A stretch of DNA of 64,000 nt from Caldithrix sp. (GTDB lineage Bacteria; KSB1; UBA2214; DYKH01): NCBI GenBank assembly GCA_020722685.1, contig DYKH01000010.1, positions 6,321 through 70,320 on the forward strand. Reading direction: 5' to 3'. The notes under the pieces are model-generated. The model worked only from the letters and a program-made list of their open reading frames with translations. It was not told where the DNA came from and searched no databases. Below, piece after piece: positions 44,740-51,730 of the stretch; within the stretch, counting starts at the first letter, position 1; the number at the start of each line of letters is the position of its first letter. The position numbers and the translations under genes were made by a program.

Positions 44740-46136
44740 ATCTCACCCCCTGCAATGGTCACTTCGCATGCGTCCTCGGTTTGATAGAGCAAATGCGAGT
44801 CGCTGCCAGCGTCTGCGTCATTAGATTTTGCTTCACGCTCCCTGACCAGGAAGGCGTTCACCAGTCCGAGAAACGTCCAATAAAAGCCGCCAATGTTAAA
44901 GTATTGCCAGTAGCTTCCGGCGATATTTCCCACCAAAGTGCCGACCACACAGGCGATCAATCCTAATCCTAAGGCCTTGGCAAACGGCTCCGCACTGGAC
45001 TGAAATAGTCGCCAGCCGGTGTAGATGCCCATGAAGAACGTCAGTAAGACCAGTCCCAGACCAATGGCGCCGACCTCGACCAGTGTTTGCAGATAATTAT
45101 TGTGAAAGCTGTTCCAGGTGCGTCCTTCAAATCCCTCCACTTTGATCGAAAGCTGCGCAGTAATGCCAAATCCCCGGCCCACCAGCGGACTTTCGGAGAT
45201 CATCTGCTTGGCCTGCTCCCACATTCGCAGTCGTTGAAGGGTTGTTTCATCGAATCCTTCTTCCGTCTTGGTCATTTCCACCCGCTCGCGAACCGCCTGC
45301 GGCACCAACACCGACTGCAAAAGAAACACGGTAATTCCCACGAGCAAGATCTTTCGTTCTTTGATGAAACCCAAAACGGCCAGACTGGAGGCGGCCGCCA
45401 AATAGCCGCTGCGGGAAAAAAGGAACATGATGCAATAATAGCTCAAAGCAGCGGTTCCGCCGTAAAAAATCCTTCGCCACTTATGTCGGTCAAAAACAAA
45501 TAAGGAGACAACCACCGCCGTGTACTGGGCCAAGAACACCGCCAGCCAATTGCCGGAAAGGGCGCTGCCCTTGCCCAGCACGACGGCCTCTTGACTATAA
45601 TGCGAGGTATCACGGTAGCGAATAATGTTGTAAAAGTTCCGGTCCAACACCAGAATGGAGCAGACCATGATCAGGACGAGTATCAGGCCCGTGCGCGTAT
45701 CCTTGACATTATTAACGACAATCAAAAAGATGAGCGGAGAAATCATGTAATTCTTCCACGCCACCACCAGGGGATCGGCAGGACTAATCGGATTCGGCAT
45801 GTTCAGATAGGAAGCTCCATTCCAAATCTCGAGATAGGTCCAAGCGCTCAATAGTATTATCGGCACGTTCAAAGGGGTCTTGATAAAAAACCTCTCGCCG
45901 GACTTTATTCGGTCTTTCGCCCATTTGAACAGCATGGCGGCCAGCAAGAGATCATTCAGGTCCTTTCCCATCGGATAGACGATGGCATACTCCAACACAT
46001 TCTGCAAAGGCAGGAAAAAGACAAAGAAAAAAATGCCGACCTCGATGCGATAGAATATCGTCAAGGCCATGGCCGCGATGCTCAGGGCGTAAACGGTGAG
46101 CGGCACAACGCCGCTCAATCCCCAACCGAGTTCCAT
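44736..46136 (-). CDS. O-antigen ligase/polymerase-family membrane protein (Wzy-like)
   Basis: A 466-residue integral membrane protein with about ten to twelve hydrophobic segments. The large periplasmic loop and following helix carry the Wzy_C signature: VGRGFGITAQL ... WNSFHNNYLQTLVEVGAIGLG. Such proteins either polymerise flipped repeat units or ligate glycans to lipid or protein. Next to a Wzx flippase it most likely works as the polymerase; a ligase role as in exosortase-type loci is the alternative. The start overlaps the end of wzx by 22 bp. AAAGGAAAGG precedes the ATG. Confidence 0.85.
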   Translation of the reverse strand: MELGWGLSGVVPLTVYALSIAAMALTIFYRIEVGIFFFVFFLPLQNVLEYAIVYPMGKDLNDLLLAAMLFKWAKDRIKSGERFFIKTPLNVPIILLSAWTYLEIWNGASYLNMPNPISPADPLVVAWKNYMISPLIFLIVVNNVKDTRTGLILVLIMVCSILVLDRNFYNIIRYRDTSHYSQEAVVLGKGSALSGNWLAVFLAQYTAVVVSLFVFDRHKWRRIFYGGTAALSYYCIMFLFSRSGYLAAASSLAVLGFIKERKILLVGITVFLLQSVLVPQAVRERVEMTKTEEGFDETTLQRLRMWEQAKQMISESPLVGRGFGITAQLSIKVEGFEGRTWNSFHNNYLQTLVEVGAIGLGLVLLTFFMGIYTGWRLFQSSAEPFAKALGLGLIACVVGTLVGNIAGSYWQYFNIGGFYWTFLGLVNAFLVREREAKSNDADAGSDSHLLYQTEDACEVTIAGGEM

Positions 46137-47623
46137 GCCTTTCCTTTCACGATTGCGAATTGTCGCGCCGAAAGCTCAAAGAAACGCTGCCGATCGCCTT
46201 TGTGAAGCGCCAAAAAGAATGTGGCATAGACCAGAGTACCGGCGAAGGCCTTTGCCAGCAGAGGAAGAACTCCTATGGAATTTGCAAATGCTCGGAGGGC
46301 CATAAACATGCAAACCGAGGCCACCAAGCTTAGGGCTGTCGTCGCGATGTCCACCTTGATGGGCAGAATTCGGGAAGCGATGATCGACAATGCGATGCTG
46401 GGAAGAACGTAGCTCAAAAGGGTCGAAACCGCGGCGCCCATCAAGCCAAGCTTTGGAATGAGGAGGAAATTTAGGCCAACGTTTAGGACCACGCCCACCA
46501 GCACAATTGAGGTCATGGTCTTGGTCTTCTTTTGAATGTATAATCCGGCGGCATAGATGGGGGAAAGACCCCAAATCACTGTGCCGGGAATTATGAACGC
46601 AATCAACTGAGAAGCACTCTGAAATCGCTCTGAAGCCAATACAACGATCAAGTCCTTTCCCAGCGCCACAAAGCCGAACAGCGCCGGCATGACAAGAATC
46701 GTGCAGAGCCTGGCCACTCTGGAAATGAACATGCTCGTTGCCTCGCGCCCGCTCTTGTTCCATATCTCGACGTAGATCGGTGTGATGGCATACATCAGGG
46801 GATAGAGAATCAGATCTTTGAGGTACAGGCACATATTGGCCGCGGCTGAAAAAAGGCCGACAGCTTCGGCTCCCATGAGTATCTGGATGACGTAGCGGTC
46901 CGCCGATTTGATCAAGAAATGGCCGAGCTCAAAGCCGATGAGGGGAAAGCCGAAAAGCAGACATTTTCCCAAGAAAGAATAGGAAACGTACCGCGGATGC
47001 AGCCCCACACGCTTGCTGAGCAGTACGATGAGCAATAAGCTCATAGAAAACTCGGCGATTAGAACTCCGGCATAGTACATCCGCAGAGACCTGGAGACAA
47101 GAAAGATCAAGGCGAAACTTAATATGAGGCCAAGGTAGCGACTGACCACCATGATCAAGTTCAGGAATTTGGTCTTTTGCTCGGCGCGGATAAAGTTCTG
47201 CAGTCGCATGAATATGCTGCCGGAAACCACTAAGCCCGCCAACAGCCAAACAAAATCGCTCAGGTCCTTGCCAAAGAGCGCCGGCAATACCCATCCACCG
47301 CATAGCAAGACGATGCCGGCCGCCAAAAGACCAAGAGTAATGGAGCCATAAAAGAGGGACGAATAGAAAGTCTTCGTTCGACCGGGCTCGCCGGAGGCCG
47401 CGTATTCGGGAAAGTATCTGATGGCCGCTTCTTGTAGACCGCCTTTGGCAAAGGCCAGCAGTATCCACAAGGAAATGGAGATCAAGCTGAGCACGCCGTA
47501 CTCGCTGGGGCTGAATACTCTGGTCAGAATAGGAAAAGAGATAAAGCCTGACAGCATGATCAGCACTTCCCCGATGGCATAATGGGAAGATTGGCGGATG
47601 AACTTTTTGATAAAGCTGTCCAT
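46115..47623 (-). CDS. Polysaccharide flippase (Wzx/PST family)
   Basis: A 502-residue membrane protein with about 12-14 transmembrane helices. It moves lipid-linked oligosaccharide across the inner membrane. The N-terminus (SSHYAIGEVLIMLSGFISFP ... VFSPSEYGVLSLI) and the repeated 'SADRYVIQILMGAEAVGLFS' element are typical of the MOP/PST exporter family. The ATG directly follows the stop codon of the upstream glycosyltransferase, with AGGGAG just before it, so the two are tightly coupled. It overlaps the Wzy-like gene at its 3' end. Confidence 0.9.
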   Translation of the reverse strand: MDSFIKKFIRQSSHYAIGEVLIMLSGFISFPILTRVFSPSEYGVLSLISISLWILLAFAKGGLQEAAIRYFPEYAASGEPGRTKTFYSSLFYGSITLGLLAAGIVLLCGGWVLPALFGKDLSDFVWLLAGLVVSGSIFMRLQNFIRAEQKTKFLNLIMVVSRYLGLILSFALIFLVSRSLRMYYAGVLIAEFSMSLLLIVLLSKRVGLHPRYVSYSFLGKCLLFGFPLIGFELGHFLIKSADRYVIQILMGAEAVGLFSAAANMCLYLKDLILYPLMYAITPIYVEIWNKSGREATSMFISRVARLCTILVMPALFGFVALGKDLIVVLASERFQSASQLIAFIIPGTVIWGLSPIYAAGLYIQKKTKTMTSIVLVGVVLNVGLNFLLIPKLGLMGAAVSTLLSYVLPSIALSIIASRILPIKVDIATTALSLVASVCMFMALRAFANSIGVLPLLAKAFAGTLVYATFFLALHKGDRQRFFELSARQFAIVKGKAWNSVGD

Positions 47624-48784
47624 TTACTCCCTGCCTACCCAGCTTTGAAGAAGCGTGTGGTACATGGTCTCATACTCGCGCACCATGGTACTCGTGGAAA
47701 ATAAAGCCCGAGCCCGCCTTTTTGCGGCCATGCCCAGACGACCTGCTTTTTCAGGGTCCGCAAGCAAACTTATCACCGCCCCGGCCAAAGCATCGGCGCT
47801 TTTGGCCGGAACCAAAATTCCGGATTTGCCGTCTTCGATAGCTTCCAAATTACCTCCGACGTTGGTGGCGACAATGCTTTTCCCCGCATGCATGGCTTCA
47901 ATCAAAGCATTGGAGAAACCCTCACTGAGCGATGGCAGCACAAAGACGTCCAAAAGCTGGAGAATCTCGGCGACATCCTGACGCGACCCCAAGAAATGTA
48001 TCTTTTCCTGTAGGCCGGATTCAAGGACCAAACCCTGCAGAGATCTCTTGTAGTCATCGCAAAGAATGGCGTCCCCACCGACAATGAGGTACTCGACATC
48101 CGGAAAACGGGCCGATATTTTGGCGGCAGCGGGAATAAAGTACGGCAGACCTTTGACCGGGCGGATATTTCCGATGGTTCCTATGACACGGACATCGCTC
48201 TTCAGTCCAAGCTCCGCAAGCTTTCGCCTACGATCTAAAGGCCTATCGAATCTTGATTGCTCTGACCCGTTGTGAATTGTTTTGATCAGCCCAAGCGGGC
48301 GCCTTTCCACGTTGCTGATTTGCAACCGCAAATCATTGGAAACAGTCACACTCAAGCTGACGCACTTGTTTAATAGTCGTCTGATCATTCTGAAATAGGC
48401 TCGACCCTCATCAAAACCGGTGTCCCGGCGGTTTGACAGGATGATGGGTACTCCGGCGAGCTTGGCGGCCAGCGTGCCAACGACATCGGACGCGAAATGA
48501 TAGGTCTGTACGATGTTGATCTTTTCTTTTCGCAACATCCTCGACAAATTGACAATTTGCCGGGCCCCAGATATCCCATAGACTCTATTCACGGGAATTG
48601 GCCGCACCTCTATTCCCTGCTCCCGCGTGGCGCGGATCATCGGGCTGTCCGTAGGGCTTAAGGGGCAGATGACCGGCGTAAATCGTTGCCGATTCAAATG
48701 GGCCGTCAACCGCAACAAGTGATTCTCCGTGCCACCGGGGATACCAAAGAAGTCGATGACGTAGCATACCTTGATTTTCTTCAT
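47624..48784 (-). CDS. Family 4 glycosyltransferase
   Basis: A 386-residue GT-B enzyme. The N-domain opens KVCYVIDFFGIPGGTENHLL. The C-domain holds IGTIGNIRPVKGLPYFIPAA, YLIVGGDAILCDDYK, VFVLPSLSEGFSNALIEAMH (EX7E region) and VATNVGGNLEAIEDG. It probably extends the repeat unit. It is sandwiched between the second deacetylase (stop 6 bp upstream of its start) and wzx (no gap). AGGGAG precedes the ATG. Confidence 0.9.
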   Translation of the reverse strand: MKKIKVCYVIDFFGIPGGTENHLLRLTAHLNRQRFTPVICPLSPTDSPMIRATREQGIEVRPIPVNRVYGISGARQIVNLSRMLRKEKINIVQTYHFASDVVGTLAAKLAGVPIILSNRRDTGFDEGRAYFRMIRRLLNKCVSLSVTVSNDLRLQISNVERRPLGLIKTIHNGSEQSRFDRPLDRRRKLAELGLKSDVRVIGTIGNIRPVKGLPYFIPAAAKISARFPDVEYLIVGGDAILCDDYKRSLQGLVLESGLQEKIHFLGSRQDVAEILQLLDVFVLPSLSEGFSNALIEAMHAGKSIVATNVGGNLEAIEDGKSGILVPAKSADALAGAVISLLADPEKAGRLGMAAKRRARALFSTSTMVREYETMYHTLLQSWVGRE

Positions 48785-48790
48785 TCCTAT

Positions 48791-49915
48791 TTACTCCCTG
48801 CAGCGCCATTTGCGCAATAGCGAGACATCGAAGATGCCGGCAATTTCTGCGGCAAAAACGTATCGCGTAAAGCTCCCACTGATGCCGGTGTGCTGCGGAC
48901 CGATCACAAGGCGCTTGAGCAAGAGGACCTTGTCGCCAAGGTTGCTTCCTCCGATCAGAGTGGCCGCGCTTTGAAAACCAGCGCGCGTTATTAGCTGTAC
49001 AGTCTCTTCATCGAAATCCAACCTCTTCCCGTTTGGAAAAGCAAAATGGCGAATGGGCTCGCCCAATTCTTTCTCAATCTTGGCCTTGCAATTCTTGATC
49101 TCCTCCTCGGCCTGCTGCAAGGGCATCCGCGACAAGATTGGATGAGAGACCGTATGTCCGCCAAACGTGTAACCCATCCGTCGCATCTCCCTGACCTGAT
49201 CCCAAGTAAGCATGCTGCACGAACCTGGCTCTTTTTTCGCATTTTCGAGCTTGGATGCCAGTTCGCCGAGAAGCTCCTCACGCTGCCTGGGTTTTAGTTG
49301 TTTTGCTTTTGCCACGATATTTTTTGCCGCAGCGTTTTTGCGACCCGACGTATCAAGGCCGAACGTCAGGCCATTGAGCCTCTCTACAGTAATAGATTTT
49401 TCTTGGGTGTTCAAGATGAGATCGCTAATAACATCATACCATAGCCGACCTCGGCCCTCAATAGGGCCCACAGTTAGAAAAAAGGTAGCCGGCAGGTGGT
49501 ACTGCATCAAAACAGGAAGGGCGAATTGGTAATTATCTTGGTAACCGTCATCAAAGGTGATGACCACCAAGTTTTTCGGCAGAACATACCCTCCTTGAAG
49601 GAGATTCACGGCCTCGTCAAGAGAAATCACATGATAATGTTTTGCCAGATAAGCCGTATGCTCTCGAAAATCGCGGGGGCTGATTGCCATGTTAAGTGGG
49701 TCTTGCTCAAGGGCGGCCACCCGGTGGTAGGCCAAAATCAGAATGCCCGGCCTCGGCAACAGCCTTCGCCATGCTGCTACCAGACCCGAGAGGTACAAGC
49801 ATGCACTCACGACGCTCTTGAGTATTCGCCAGGTCTTTGCTGCCATTTCGCCCAATTTCTCCAACAGACTTTTCGCCTGCGGGCAAGAGCTTGATTGTTC
49901 AGCCCCTTTTTGCAT
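48791..49915 (-). CDS. Polysaccharide deacetylase with N-terminal membrane anchor
   Basis: A 374-residue CE4 (NodB) enzyme. Near residues 30-50 a hydrophobic segment (VVSACLYLSGLVAAW) may anchor it to the membrane. The catalytic domain shows LILAYHRV, LVVITFDDGYQDNYQFAL, GYTFGGHTVSHPILSRM and HFAFPNGKRLDFDEE. It would deacetylate aminosugars of the polysaccharide. It is larger than and only distantly similar to the deacetylase at 41687-42508. Its start overlaps the end of the acetyltransferase gene by 17 bp. Confidence 0.87.
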   Translation of the reverse strand: MQKGAEQSSSCPQAKSLLEKLGEMAAKTWRILKSVVSACLYLSGLVAAWRRLLPRPGILILAYHRVAALEQDPLNMAISPRDFREHTAYLAKHYHVISLDEAVNLLQGGYVLPKNLVVITFDDGYQDNYQFALPVLMQYHLPATFFLTVGPIEGRGRLWYDVISDLILNTQEKSITVERLNGLTFGLDTSGRKNAAAKNIVAKAKQLKPRQREELLGELASKLENAKKEPGSCSMLTWDQVREMRRMGYTFGGHTVSHPILSRMPLQQAEEEIKNCKAKIEKELGEPIRHFAFPNGKRLDFDEETVQLITRAGFQSAATLIGGSNLGDKVLLLKRLVIGPQHTGISGSFTRYVFAAEIAGIFDVSLLRKWRCRE

Positions 49916-51023
49916 AAAGCCCTCTTACCGAACGGACAAGCCTACCCAACGATCTTCTCACTTTGACGCCCCCCAGATATGCCCGCGACCTCCATACGCC
50001 GTTGCCGATCGTGAGACTCACGGTTTGCCGTTCGGCATTCGCCCATTGGTATTTGTATGCCTCATTGCCGTGGAGGAAATCGAACTCCCGTTGACCCCAT
50101 TTGATGGAGAACCGGATAGCCTCCATAAGTGTTACAGTGCCCAAAGAGTATTTGTCATAGGCAGGGTTGAATCCGGATTGATAAAAATAAACGCATCCGT
50201 TATAAGCGTAAGCGTACATGCAGGATTCTATTCTGCCGTTTAGCTTGAGGTAGAACATCTTCAACATGCCTTGCGGAAAAAGAATAGGCACCAAATTGAG
50301 GTGAAAACGCAAGATGTTATCGGCGCGAAAAGCGCTGTTTCGCCGCATTTGCAGGGCACGCTGTTCATGAAGCACATAGAGAGCTCGCATAGCTTCTTGC
50401 GCCTCCCCCTCCGATGCGGCGACTGCAAACTCAAAGTCATGGCTCTCTTTTAGAATCTTCACAAGACGGTTTAGGTTATAGCGATGCTTGCGCGAAAAGC
50501 CGGAGAGATAGCTCTCAAAGCTCGCCGGCAGCCTGATGAGAGGACTGGCCGCCCGGTCGGCATGCACTAAGAGTCCGAGCTCATCGTGAGCGACCTGATA
50601 GAGAGAGGCGTCGGTGCTATTCGTGTCCACCATGTTGGCAAGCTGGATGAGGTCCCACTCGGCGCGGTTGTCAAGCAGGAAACGTAGGATCTCCCGCCCT
50701 ACCTCTTCCTCAGATCCCGTTCGGATGATGACGCCCAAATAGTCCGGCTCAATCTCATTCATCCCCAGTAGCTTCACAATCCGGAAGTTCACCAATCCTG
50801 CGTAGACACATTCCTCGATGAAAAGCGGCGCAAGGCCAATCAACTGGCCGTCCTTTTCAACTCTGATCACAAGGAGTCTTTTGCCGGCTGCAAAAGACTG
50901 CCACCATAAACTTTGCCACTCATGCGTCATGAATATGGAAGAAGTGGCGCTGGAGGCAAGCAGCGAGTTCCACTCACATTGCGCGTTAAGAAACTCGTCT
51001 TCTGTAAGGAGTCTGGTCACCAT
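49899..51023 (-). CDS. CelD/FemAB-like GNAT acyltransferase
   Basis: A 374-residue protein with the double-GNAT layout of the BcsL/CelD and FemAB-related families. Seen: SIFMTHEWQSLWWQSFA near the N-terminus, the central SGFSRKHRYNLNRLVKILKE, and the second GNAT core with AYAYNGCVYFYQSGFNPAYD, SLGTVTLMEAIRF and FDFLHGNEAYKYQWA. Members transfer acyl or aminoacyl groups; in exopolysaccharide and PEP-CTERM-type loci they are common and probably acylate the glycan. Substrate unknown. Its 3' end overlaps the second deacetylase, an acetyl-on/acetyl-off pairing worth noting. Confidence 0.82.
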   Translation of the reverse strand: MVTRLLTEDEFLNAQCEWNSLLASSATSSIFMTHEWQSLWWQSFAAGKRLLVIRVEKDGQLIGLAPLFIEECVYAGLVNFRIVKLLGMNEIEPDYLGVIIRTGSEEEVGREILRFLLDNRAEWDLIQLANMVDTNSTDASLYQVAHDELGLLVHADRAASPLIRLPASFESYLSGFSRKHRYNLNRLVKILKESHDFEFAVAASEGEAQEAMRALYVLHEQRALQMRRNSAFRADNILRFHLNLVPILFPQGMLKMFYLKLNGRIESCMYAYAYNGCVYFYQSGFNPAYDKYSLGTVTLMEAIRFSIKWGQREFDFLHGNEAYKYQWANAERQTVSLTIGNGVWRSRAYLGGVKVRRSLGRLVRSVRGLYAKRG

Positions 51024-51072
51024 GTTTTTTGACTCATACCGTAGGACATTTTAGTTGGACATATACGCGGCA

Positions 51073-51693
51073 TCAGCCGGACCTGCGGTAAATCGCGGAA
51101 CCGGTATTTGTTTGTACGCCCTTGACCGCTCTGAGCGTCACCTGAACCTCGTCGATTCCGCCGATGAGGTAGCAAAGGAACCTTTCCGCAAAAGTGGGAT
51201 GCCGGTCGAGAAGAGCCTGCACCGGCTTTGCTATCAAGGAGAAAACAGAGCGATACGGCTTTTCCATGAAATAAACCAGCCTCTGCCTGACGATTTCGAA
51301 CCGGGCTTTGGTATAGTAGGAATAGGAGGATCGTCCGAAATAAGTGAACGAGTCGGCGCAAAAGGCCCGCTTGTGAGTGATGTCTAACCAGGCATAGCGC
51401 CCTGAGTAGTGCGGCGTACGAATCGTCACCAGTCCTCCTGGCTTGCAGATTCGCCAGATTTCTTCCATTGTAGCTATGACATCCCGCACATGTTCGAGCA
51501 CGTGACTGAGCACCACCTCATCAGCGACGTCGTTGGCAATAGGCAGCGGATACCTGTCGAGATCGGCAACCATATTCACGCCTGCCAAAGCAATCCGATC
51601 GATCCCAATGGCGCCGGGGCGTTTCCTTAGGCCACAGCCAAGGTCCAACACGGTACGGCGCGTGGCATTGGGTTTACAAAAAGTCGTAGTCAT
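51073..51693 (-). CDS. Class I SAM-dependent methyltransferase
   Basis: A 206-residue cytoplasmic methyltransferase. Motif I is VLDLGCGLRKRPGAIGID, followed by the acidic loop NMVADLDRYPLP, motif IV VVLSHVLEHVRDVIATMEEI, and WRICKPGGLVTIRTPHYSG. This is the type 11 subfamily common in glycan loci, where it O-methylates a sugar or caps the chain. AAGGAAG precedes the ATG. It begins 37 bp downstream of the PRTase-kinase-HAD fusion and is probably co-transcribed. Confidence 0.88.
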   Translation of the reverse strand: MTTTFCKPNATRRTVLDLGCGLRKRPGAIGIDRIALAGVNMVADLDRYPLPIANDVADEVVLSHVLEHVRDVIATMEEIWRICKPGGLVTIRTPHYSGRYAWLDITHKRAFCADSFTYFGRSSYSYYTKARFEIVRQRLVYFMEKPYRSVFSLIAKPVQALLDRHPTFAERFLCYLIGGIDEVQVTLRAVKGVQTNTGSAIYRRSG

Positions 51694-51730
51694 TCTTCCT
51701 TCGTCGTTTGCACAATCAAATGGGGCAAGA

